DNA of 64,000 nucleotides, taken from positions 5,828,001 to 5,892,000 of the forward strand of contig NZ_PEEU01000001.1 of NCBI RefSeq assembly GCF_002754195.1, read 5' to 3'. The notes under the pieces were generated by a model, which was given only the letters and a program-made list of their open reading frames with translations, ran no database searches and was not told the origin of the DNA. Every line of letters starts with the position of its first letter. Within the stretch, counting starts at the first letter, position 1. Made by a program: the position numbers and the translations under genes. Shown piece by piece: positions 17,243 through 25,058 of this stretch. This DNA comes from Flavobacterium sp. 9 (GTDB lineage Bacteria; Bacteroidota; Bacteroidia; Flavobacteriales; Flavobacteriaceae).

Positions 17243-19927
17243 TTAATTTTTATCGTATTTAGCAACATCCGGCAATTCGTCAATTACTTCTTGTTTCGTT
17301 ATTTTTTTGTTGTTTATTTCCAGTAATACAGAACTTCCGGCGATTTTAGGCGAATATGTTTTTCCTTCAAATTTAATGGGCAAATTTCCATAGCTAAACA
17401 ATGATTTAGCACTTTTACCAACGATTTGTAAGGCTGCAGGTTTTTCACCGTTTAGTTGCACGTGAATATCCCAATCTCCAACCTGAAAATGGGATAAACC
17501 ATCATTGTCAGATAGTGTTTTAATTGTTTCTGTTTTGCCATCTTTGATTTGAATAATGGTTAAATATTTAAATTTTTGTTTGGATTCAGAAGTTATTCCG
17601 GCATGCCATTGGTCTTTAAATTCTTTGATTTGACCTTCGTCATTTGTGACTTTATTCCAGTTTACGGCAGCTTCGTAAAATTTGTTATGTACAGCCATTT
17701 TCAACGGACTATTGGCAAAAACACTTGCATTTACATTTCCCAGATCTGTTTTTACAATGAAATTTTGTTGTTTGGCATTCGCCGAATTTTCTCCTTCAAT
17801 TGTATAATATGGACAGTGAAATTGAGTGGTCCATTTTACAGGATTTTTAGCTTCTAATTCGTCGTACAAAACAATATATCCACCTTCTAATTGCAACATA
17901 TGTCTGCGGTATAATGTTACGCCCGAATCTCCGTAACCGTTTGCTTTGCTTGGTACAACATTGATTTGTTTGAATCTGTCGAGCCAGAAATCGCTTTTTA
18001 TTTCGCCATAAGCATTGCTGGCATCTCCTAAAGCATATTGAATGCGCTGACCCGAAATTGCTCTTGGAATCCAACCGTAACCTTCTTCACCAATTTTCTG
18101 ATTTAAACTATCGGCCAAAATAGTATTGTATGCTTTTGATGATCTGTAATATAAAAGATTGTGTTTGTCGCTAAAATTGCTGTAATAACCCGTTCTGCCA
18201 AAGATTACTTTGCCTTTATAGTTGATAGTAAAAGCATTTTGCGAAGCATGGCCATGTCCTGAAGACCCAAACGGACTGCTGAATAAATAACTGCTTAATG
18301 TTTTATTGGCTTTCGCCAAATCTTCATGCATAGCAACTACACCAACGTCACCAAATTTGCGCGATTTAGGCAGTTTTTCAGGTGAGGTTGCGGGTAAATT
18401 TCGGTTAGGTTTATAGTTTAATAATCTAAAGAATAAGAAATCGTCTGTGCCGTGATAATAGCTTGGATAATCTCGTTTTATCTCGCCAACATACCAGTTT
18501 AAGTACGGATTGTTCATTCTGTATGTAAGTGCATCGGCAAACCAGGCTTCGCCTTTTACGATATACGGAATATTCTCCCACATATCACCAATTGCAGTAC
18601 TTGCAGCACCACTTGGATGTGTGTACATCATGTAATACGGAAGGTTTTCCATCCAGGGCAATTTAAAATAATCCACTCCGCTAAAGTCTCCAAACATTTG
18701 AGACAAGTAAATTATGGATTTAAAGTTTACTCTGAAATAGCCGTTTCCTTCGTGCCAGCCACCATCTGTTGTGCCTAAAACGGGGAATCTTGCTGACCAG
18801 ACTTCATACATATAGGTTAACCATTCTTTGGCTTCAGGAACGTCATTGATTACTGCAACTGTTGCAATAGCAAGGTTTCGCAATGTAATTTGCCAAACAT
18901 GATTGTCGCTTACATGGAGTTCAAAACGATTTGGCAAATGACTGTAAACTCGTTTGGCTCTAATTGTAATTATGTTTTTGAATTGTTCTTTTTCGGCAGG
19001 AGTTAGAAATTCGTATCCTGCATCATAAAACCAACCTAACGCTTCGAGAACTGCACCACTTGTAAAATCATCGCCTGTTGCTAATCCGTCAGGATTCATA
19101 TTGGCAATGTTTATTGCTCTGCGTTTTGCATCGAGAATAAAACGTTTGTCTTTTGTGAGTTGATACGCGATACATAGATTGCGAACAGGATTTCCCACAG
19201 CATCACCAAAACCGTGATACATTCTTTCTATAATGATCTTTTTCTCGAGCTTATTTTTTCCGGTGGTGTCAATTACTCTCTGAGGTTTTTCAGTAGGAAG
19301 AGGCGCTTGCATTAGCTTTTCTGCGAAAGCAATAAATTTTTTAGCTTCAGGATTCTCCAGATTACTGCGATAAAAATCTTCACCAATACGATTCATATCC
19401 CATAAAAGTGGGTGTGCACCTTCGTTTCGTTTAAGAACTTCACTTATTGGCGGAGACACTTTTTGATCCGCATATTTGGCATCGACTACAAAATCGTAAA
19501 CAGATGACCATGTCCATTGAGTGCTTTCTTTTAAGGCGTACCCATATTTCCAATACCATTTTCCAGCTTTTAAAGCGTGATGTAAAGGATAAACTGCCCA
19601 ACGTTGTTCTGTTCCTAATAGCAAATCTTTTGTGAAGTCGGGATTACTTGCCAGCATTATTTTGTAACGCACATTGCCAATGTTTGGATCTTCAGGAACT
19701 TCGCTGCCGCTTTCCATTGGTTTAACCATTTCTTTGCCATTTGTTCCCGGCCAAAGCAGGGCAGGAGCATTGGTAGGAACCGTTATTCCGTTTACAGGAT
19801 AAGGCCATTCGCGTACTCTTGAATGCAATTTTTCTGCGGTCAGTTTTATAATTGCGGATTGTTGCTGGCTGAAAACAGACAAGCTTAAAATGGAGAATAC
19901 GACAGTATATATTTTTTTATTGATCAT
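17243..19927 (-). CDS. Exported DUF4962/heparinase II-III polysaccharide lyase
   Basis: The 894-residue periplasmic protein has a signal peptide (MINKKIYTVVFSILSLSVFS). An N-terminal DUF4962-like part (WPYPVNGITVPTNAPALLWP, then WYWKYGYALKESTQWTWSS) leads into an alpha/alpha toroid (HVSDNHVWQITLRNLA, GGWHEGNGYFRVNFKSIIYL). A heparinase II/III beta-sandwich with GSSGHGHASQNAFTINYKGK carries the likely catalytic His. Members of this class cut uronic-acid-containing chains by beta-elimination. The size and DUF4962 architecture recall the PL15-type exo-acting heparin lyases of Bacteroides, but I cannot assign the CAZy family here. It is clearly different from the second heparinase of the locus (29217-31199). 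It follows the sulfatase by 24 bases. Confidence 0.82.
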   Translation of the reverse strand: MINKKIYTVVFSILSLSVFSQQQSAIIKLTAEKLHSRVREWPYPVNGITVPTNAPALLWPGTNGKEMVKPMESGSEVPEDPNIGNVRYKIMLASNPDFTKDLLLGTEQRWAVYPLHHALKAGKWYWKYGYALKESTQWTWSSVYDFVVDAKYADQKVSPPISEVLKRNEGAHPLLWDMNRIGEDFYRSNLENPEAKKFIAFAEKLMQAPLPTEKPQRVIDTTGKNKLEKKIIIERMYHGFGDAVGNPVRNLCIAYQLTKDKRFILDAKRRAINIANMNPDGLATGDDFTSGAVLEALGWFYDAGYEFLTPAEKEQFKNIITIRAKRVYSHLPNRFELHVSDNHVWQITLRNLAIATVAVINDVPEAKEWLTYMYEVWSARFPVLGTTDGGWHEGNGYFRVNFKSIIYLSQMFGDFSGVDYFKLPWMENLPYYMMYTHPSGAASTAIGDMWENIPYIVKGEAWFADALTYRMNNPYLNWYVGEIKRDYPSYYHGTDDFLFFRLLNYKPNRNLPATSPEKLPKSRKFGDVGVVAMHEDLAKANKTLSSYLFSSPFGSSGHGHASQNAFTINYKGKVIFGRTGYYSNFSDKHNLLYYRSSKAYNTILADSLNQKIGEEGYGWIPRAISGQRIQYALGDASNAYGEIKSDFWLDRFKQINVVPSKANGYGDSGVTLYRRHMLQLEGGYIVLYDELEAKNPVKWTTQFHCPYYTIEGENSANAKQQNFIVKTDLGNVNASVFANSPLKMAVHNKFYEAAVNWNKVTNDEGQIKEFKDQWHAGITSESKQKFKYLTIIQIKDGKTETIKTLSDNDGLSHFQVGDWDIHVQLNGEKPAALQIVGKSAKSLFSYGNLPIKFEGKTYSPKIAGSSVLLEINNKKITKQEVIDELPDVAKYDKN

Positions 19928-19951
19928 GATAATTTTCTTCTTTTATGCGAA

Positions 19952-21331
19952 TTACAATCCTGAATTGAATGTGTCTCCATTGTTTTTGCACCATTGTTTT
20001 AGATAACGACGCATGGCGATTAGTTCTTTTTTGTATGTTTTGTTTACGGCAAGATTTGTGATTTCTCCCAGATCTGTGGTTAAATTGAAAAGTTGTTCTT
20101 TTAATTCGCCTTTGTTGTAGACTATATATTTGTAATCTTTTGTGATGACGGCGCGTCCGCTAATGTTTAATAGTTCTTCATTATCAGCAAAATCAGTTTC
20201 AATGACTAAAGTATCTCGCAGTTTTTCTGTTGGATTTTCTATTTTTTTACTGATGTCGATTCCTTTTAAATATGCTGGTTTTGGAACACCTGTAAAACCA
20301 CAAATCGTTGGGATAATATCGGTTCCGTTGCAAACTAATAAATCATCAGTTCTGGGTTTCCATTCGCCAATTTTTGAAATGATAAACGGGATTTTAGCAG
20401 ATTCTTCATATAATATTTGCTTCTGATTCCAACTGTGTCCTGCATAACCGTCGCCGTGATCTGCTGTAAAAATGATGATGGTGTTTTTTTCGATATTATA
20501 CTTTTTCAAAGAAGCAAGAACCATTTCGATATAACTGTCTACTTTTTCAACAAGGCGATTGTATGCCCAACGGTATTGACGCCATTGATCGGGACTCCAA
20601 TTGACAGTTGGATAGGTTCTGAAACTTATTTTTTGCTGATCGCGGACAATCTTCGGTTCGTTGTCAGGGATTTTCCAGTTCGCGGGTAATTGCGGACATT
20701 GATCTGCGGGAGGTGCTTTTTCTAAGATATCCATTTTTAGATCTTCGTCACGAGCCCATTCGCAAATGTCATGCGGATTTAAAAAAGAAGCAACTAAAAG
20801 AAACGGAGTGTTTTTATTTTCTTTGATAAATCGTGCGCAGAAAGAAGGTGTTGCGGCATCGTTGTAATCCTGAAAATTGGTGTTTTCGATATATTCAAAA
20901 CCATGCTGACTTTTCTTAGTTGTGGGAACTGGTAAATGCCATTTGCCTACATATCCGGTTTTATAGCCTCCGTTTTGGAAAATTTTTCCCATCATCAATA
21001 AATCTTCCGGCCATTGACCGTCTTTTTCAGGAGCGTTGCCTATAAAACCTGTTTCAAAAGGCATTTTACCGCTCATTATAGAAGAACGTGATGGCGAACA
21101 TAATGGCTGGGCGCAATAGGCTTTGGTAAAACGGATTCCGTTTTGTGCCAGTTTATCCATTGCAGGTGTGTGCAAATCGTTGTTGCCGGAGATACTCATG
21201 GCATCGGCGGTTTGCTGATCTGTCATGATGATCAGAATATTTGGACGCGCAGCAGTTTGTGCAGTACTTAATAAAGGAATGTTTAGTATCCCTAATAGAC
21301 ATAGAACCAATATGTTTTTTTGAAACATCAT
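19952..21331 (-). CDS. Exported type I (formylglycine) sulfatase
   Basis: The 459-residue alkaline-phosphatase-fold enzyme has a signal peptide (MMFQKNILVLCLLGILNIPL, cleaved near TAQT). The metal site begins with NILIIMTDQQ. Formylglycine is made from Cys78 in C-S-P-S-R (PLCSPSRSSIMSG). GKWHLP follows near residue 135, and TADHGDGYAGHSWNQKQILY supplies Asp/His metal ligands near 290. It removes a sulfate ester or sulfamate from glycosaminoglycan oligosaccharides; whether 2-O, 6-O or N-sulfate cannot be told. It lies upstream of the DUF4962 lyase in the same transcript. No formylglycine-generating enzyme gene is in the window, so maturation must use one elsewhere. Confidence 0.9.
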   Translation of the reverse strand: MMFQKNILVLCLLGILNIPLLSTAQTAARPNILIIMTDQQTADAMSISGNNDLHTPAMDKLAQNGIRFTKAYCAQPLCSPSRSSIMSGKMPFETGFIGNAPEKDGQWPEDLLMMGKIFQNGGYKTGYVGKWHLPVPTTKKSQHGFEYIENTNFQDYNDAATPSFCARFIKENKNTPFLLVASFLNPHDICEWARDEDLKMDILEKAPPADQCPQLPANWKIPDNEPKIVRDQQKISFRTYPTVNWSPDQWRQYRWAYNRLVEKVDSYIEMVLASLKKYNIEKNTIIIFTADHGDGYAGHSWNQKQILYEESAKIPFIISKIGEWKPRTDDLLVCNGTDIIPTICGFTGVPKPAYLKGIDISKKIENPTEKLRDTLVIETDFADNEELLNISGRAVITKDYKYIVYNKGELKEQLFNLTTDLGEITNLAVNKTYKKELIAMRRYLKQWCKNNGDTFNSGL

Positions 21332-21533
21332 ATCTGCCTAATTTTAATAGATTATTTTTTGCTTTGTAAACTCTTAAATGCAAAAACGAATTTAATCAGG
21401 AATACTTTAGAAAGGTTTTGAATTTGTGTAAAATGATATTAATTTTAGCTAAAACCCTTGAATTTGGATAGTTTCGTGAATTTCCAGCGGAATTTTATCG
21501 CAATCCTAATAGTTATCAGGAGTAAATTTTTTT

Positions 21534-21666
21534 GAATTGCCCCTAGTTTTAACTAGGGAAATTTAGATTTAAATAGAAAAAGGTTTTAGCCAAACTATTA
21601 CAGCTTTGGCTAAAACCTTTTTCCGCTTCGTATCTTTTTACATCCAGCTAAAGCTGGACGCTATTC
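21534..21666. repeat. Nested palindromic repeat, copy 3
   Basis: The inner arms aaaaaggttttagccaaa (21577-21594) and tttggctaaaacctttttt-type complement (21605-21622) pair perfectly over 18 bases. Relative to copies 1 and 2 both arms carry a matching change (ggctttagcc to ggttttagcc, ggctaaagcc to ggctaaaacc). The outer arms begin gaattgcccctag (21534) and end agctggacgctattc (21666) and are more diverged from each other. It lies between the ROK kinase and sulfatase genes, inside the polysaccharide locus. Confidence 0.75.
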
Positions 21667-21709
21667 AATCATCATTGAAACGAACTTGCGACTTTGCATC
21701 ATTAATTTA

Positions 21710-22672
21710 TTACAATGCGTATTCTGTCTTTTTAAACTTTTGAAATGCATTCGCGCAAGCGCCCAATAATCCGGCTTTATTACCTAAATCTGCAGCTACA
21801 ATTTTGGTGTGTGCAAAAGCGACAGGAATTGCAAATGTTTTAACTCTTTTAGTTAATTCATCAGTATAAAAGGGACCTGCTTCACTGATTCCTCCACCAA
21901 TAATTACTTTTTGAGGACTAAATATGTTTACAAAATTAACTATTCCCGCAGCGAGATAATCAAAATGATGCTGCATGGTTTTTACGGCATGATCTTCACC
22001 TGACAGGTATTTTTCGATTATGGTTTTACCGTCGATGTTTTCTTCGGCTGCTGGGTTTATAGCTTTATAATAATTGATTAATGCCGTCACAGAAGCGTAG
22101 GTTTCTAAACAACCGCGTCCGCCGCAATTGCATAATATTCCGTTTTGCTGAATTACGGTATGTCCTAATTCACCACCACGATTTTTGAAACCGCTATAAA
22201 GTCCTTTATTGATCATAATTGCTCCGCCAATTCCTGTTCCAATAGTTAGAAAAACAGCATCGGTACTATCTTTGGCTGCGCCGTAGATTAATTCAGCAAG
22301 TCCCATTAAGTTGGCATCATTGTCAATTACAATATTATGACCTGTAAGCTCATTCAGAATTTTACCTAATGGCAATTGCTCAAAACCAGGCAAATTAACG
22401 CCACCGCCAATAATAACATCATCTTCGATAAGACCGGGAAAACCAATTCCGATACCAACAATTGGTTCTTTTAACTGATCTGTACATTGTGTGATAGCGT
22501 TGACCATCAAGGTTATAATTTCTGCTTCGGTTTTAGCCTCTTTTAAGGAAACTATAAACGAAAATAAAATTTCGCCCTGTTCATTCACTACGCCACATTT
22601 AAGGGATGTGCCACCAATATCTATTCCAATGGCATACGATTTAGATATTTGGGCAGGCTTTAAGGTATTCAT
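21710..22672 (-). CDS. ROK-family sugar kinase (likely glucosamine or N-acetylglucosamine)
   Basis: The 320-residue cytoplasmic kinase has the ATP-binding IGIDIGGTSLKCGVV at the N-terminus, DNDANLMGLAE with the catalytic Asp near residue 120, and FLTIGTGIGGAI. The ROK zinc motif, CNCGGRGCLETYAS (CxCGxxGC), is near 185. HxxxH-type upstream sequence GGELGHTVIQ supplies the His ligand. No DNA-binding domain is present, so it is an enzyme and not a NagC-type repressor. Context with a heparinase and NagB suggests it phosphorylates the amino sugar released from the disaccharides; glucokinase activity is an alternative. Confidence 0.88.
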   Translation of the reverse strand: MNTLKPAQISKSYAIGIDIGGTSLKCGVVNEQGEILFSFIVSLKEAKTEAEIITLMVNAITQCTDQLKEPIVGIGIGFPGLIEDDVIIGGGVNLPGFEQLPLGKILNELTGHNIVIDNDANLMGLAELIYGAAKDSTDAVFLTIGTGIGGAIMINKGLYSGFKNRGGELGHTVIQQNGILCNCGGRGCLETYASVTALINYYKAINPAAEENIDGKTIIEKYLSGEDHAVKTMQHHFDYLAAGIVNFVNIFSPQKVIIGGGISEAGPFYTDELTKRVKTFAIPVAFAHTKIVAADLGNKAGLLGACANAFQKFKKTEYAL

Positions 22673-22714
22673 AATTTTTACTTTGATATATTATTTTATC
22701 TAGTTCCAAAAACA

Positions 22715-22745
22715 ATTAATGCAGAACGGCAAGTTCTGCATTAAT
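22715..22745 (-). terminator. Hairpin between the small exported protein gene and the ROK gene
   Basis: A perfect 13-pair stem (attaatgcagaac, loop ggcaa, gttctgcattaat) is followed on the minus strand by a T-rich tail (tgtttttgg). It lies 59 bases beyond the stop of the 22804-23139 gene and would end or attenuate the susC-susD transcript before the ROK-sulfatase-lyase group. Confidence 0.7.
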
Positions 22746-22803
22746 GTCCAAAAAGCAAATAATTTTCTAAAAAAAAATATTTTTTATTCTAAAAGAATCT
22801 GGA

Positions 22804-23139
22804 TTATGTCTTAGACTTATTTAAAGATTTGGCAAAATCCCTCCATATTTTAAATTGATTTGGAGTTAGAGTTGATTTTTCTTTGGTCGTAATGCCGTTT
22901 TTCCAGAGTAAAAGTTTCTCTTGTCGCTGATCATAAAAAAGCGCAGGATCGTCTTTTATTGCCTTTTGACCTTTTCCATTTTCTGCGATTAAATCGTACA
23001 TTTTTTGTCTATTTACTTTACTCAGTTTCATAACTGTAAAGATAGAATCTCGTAGAATTTTCATGTCTCTTGGTTTGTCTTGCGCAAACGTAACCGAAGT
23101 CATTAGGATTAAACTGAATACTACTATTACCTTTTTCAT
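22804..23139 (-). CDS. Small exported protein of unknown function, downstream of susD
   Basis: The 111-residue product has a signal peptide (MKKVIVVFSLILMTSVTFAQ), then a short, charged, mostly helical protein (DMKILRDSIFTVMKLSKVNR, QFKIWRDFAKSLNKSKT). The RDSIFTVM...R.KMYDLI...LTP.Q...W pattern faintly recalls small Spy/CpxP-like or LTxxQ-type periplasmic proteins, but I do not recognise a named family. It lies 17 bases after susD and before the terminator, so it is the third gene of the sus operon. No function is assigned. Confidence 0.7.
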   Translation of the reverse strand: MKKVIVVFSLILMTSVTFAQDKPRDMKILRDSIFTVMKLSKVNRQKMYDLIAENGKGQKAIKDDPALFYDQRQEKLLLWKNGITTKEKSTLTPNQFKIWRDFAKSLNKSKT

Positions 23140-23155
23140 AATTGTGTTTTATATT

Positions 23156-25042
23156 TTAATATTTTGGATTTTGACGTGTAATGCTTTTATTTACATCGGT
23201 TTCATTTTGCGGGTAAGGATATAACTCATGTTTTCCGGCAACAAAATTGGCAATTGACGGATAGAAATAATTCGAGCGAATCAATTTCACAGCAGCATTT
23301 GTCTCGGTTATTTTATCGGCCAAAATTCCCCATCGAATTAAATCGGCTCTGCGCATTCCTTCACCGGCAAGTTCCCAGGCTCTTTCTTGCTGAAGTGCTT
23401 TAAGGAAATCAGCTTTGTTTAATCCGATTTGTAAATTCATTTCGCTAGTTGTAGGTTTTGGTAAAATTCGGGCTACTGCTGTCGCTCCGGAACCTTTGCC
23501 GTTTGTACTGGTTATAGTTACTGTTGGTACAGAAGTATAGCCATCACCGGAACGAAGCATTGCAATTGTGCCAATACCTCCACTCGCAAGTGTAACTACA
23601 GCTGCCGAAGCATCTGAACCTCCACCGCCTGTAATTGATATTACGACATTTGCAGGAGCAGTATATCCGGTACCCTTATTTACAATATCAACAGCGATTC
23701 GGCTTCCGGCAATATCAGCACCAAAACCTCTTCTACGAACTTGATTTATAGCATCATATGCAATAGGAGTGGGACCTTCGTTTAATTCATTTTCGACTTC
23801 GGCACGCATTAGCAATAAGTCAGAGTAGCGCATCACAACCCAATTGATATGTGTATAAGCTCTTTCCTGAGCCGAGTTGGTTTGATACTCACGGCTCCAT
23901 TTTGCGGCTGTCCAGGATTCATCTTGTCTTGCGGTTAAAAGCGGAAGTTTGTTTCCAACATTATTGATAGAATAGGTTGCAACCGAAAAATCTCTTCGTT
24001 GATCGCCATCTTTAAAACTTGTATAAAATGGTTTTGGTACTAAACAGCGTCCTATTGAATTTGGGTATAAACCTGTTGCAGTAAGCGGTCCGTTAAAATA
24101 ACCAACCCAGGAACCATTGCTCATTGTTCCTGCGGGATTGTAAAAAGCAACTTGAAAAATATTTTCACCAGGTTCTAAAACGTGCTGACATTGATTTTTG
24201 AATACTTTAGAAAAGGAAGGATTCAGCTTGTATGGATTTTGTGCCAATACTTCGTTGATTTCTTTTTGTGCCAGTTTGTAGTATTCTTTATAATTGGAAG
24301 AACGTTTCATTGTTCCGTCTGCGTTTAAAGAATATCCTCCTGCAAACATCGCAATTCTGGCAAGCATTGATTTTGCTGCCCATTTATTGATGCGTTCATC
24401 TGCTGGTGTTTGCTCCGGAAGAACAAGAGCGGCTTCCTGTATGTCTTTTATAACTTGGGTATAAATTTCCTGACGATCCACTAAAGCGCCTTTCAGATTA
24501 TCTCCGGATTGTGAACTTTTGGTTTTGAAAGGGACATCGCCCCAAAGTCTGACAAGTTCAGAATAGTAAAAACCACGCAGGAATTTAGCTTCTCCAACAA
24601 ATCGGGCTAATTGTTCTTTTTGAGCAGGATTTCCGTTTGTGTACAAATCCATTTGCGGAATTCTTTCGATTACCACATTTGCTCTGTCGATTCCTTCATA
24701 CAATTTACTCCATGCATTATAGAAAACGGTGGTTTGAGAAATTCCCTGATAATGACCAATTGTACGCCAGTCATCAGCGCCTAATCCGCTCATTTGACTG
24801 ATATCAGTATCGGCATCAAAAATTAAGGAAATGTCATACCCATAACTATCAACAGACGACATGGATTCATAAACTCCTAAAGTTGCCATATAAGCTTCGT
24901 CTACATTTGAGAAAAAGGTAGAAGTTGTGAAATACGAATATGGCGTAACTTCCAGTTCGTTGTTACAGGAATTAAGCGGTAACAGTAGACAGGTAATGCC
25001 GGCTGCAATAATAACTCTGCGGGAAAATATATATTTTTTCAT
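23156..25042 (-). CDS. SusD/RagB-family surface glycan-binding lipoprotein with a glycine-rich insert
   Basis: The 628-residue lipoprotein has a signal ending LPLNSC (Cys26), then the SusD N-terminal helices (FFSNVDEAYMATLGVYESM), EAKFLRGFYYSELVRLWGDV (TPR-like), and the C-terminal ERAWELAGEGMRRADLIRWG motif. It sits on the outer surface, binds the polysaccharide and forms a lid on SusC. An insert at about residues 447-524 is not part of the usual fold. It holds two similar blocks, NKGTGYTAPANVVISITGGG and SGDGYTSVPTVTITSTNGKG, each followed by an Ala-rich strand. It lies 16 bases downstream of susC. The strict SusD starch specificity does not apply; the ligand is presumably a glycosaminoglycan. 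Confidence 0.95.
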   Translation of the reverse strand: MKKYIFSRRVIIAAGITCLLLPLNSCNNELEVTPYSYFTTSTFFSNVDEAYMATLGVYESMSSVDSYGYDISLIFDADTDISQMSGLGADDWRTIGHYQGISQTTVFYNAWSKLYEGIDRANVVIERIPQMDLYTNGNPAQKEQLARFVGEAKFLRGFYYSELVRLWGDVPFKTKSSQSGDNLKGALVDRQEIYTQVIKDIQEAALVLPEQTPADERINKWAAKSMLARIAMFAGGYSLNADGTMKRSSNYKEYYKLAQKEINEVLAQNPYKLNPSFSKVFKNQCQHVLEPGENIFQVAFYNPAGTMSNGSWVGYFNGPLTATGLYPNSIGRCLVPKPFYTSFKDGDQRRDFSVATYSINNVGNKLPLLTARQDESWTAAKWSREYQTNSAQERAYTHINWVVMRYSDLLLMRAEVENELNEGPTPIAYDAINQVRRRGFGADIAGSRIAVDIVNKGTGYTAPANVVISITGGGGSDASAAVVTLASGGIGTIAMLRSGDGYTSVPTVTITSTNGKGSGATAVARILPKPTTSEMNLQIGLNKADFLKALQQERAWELAGEGMRRADLIRWGILADKITETNAAVKLIRSNYFYPSIANFVAGKHELYPYPQNETDVNKSITRQNPKY

Positions 25043-25058
25043 CTTTTTAAACTTTAAA

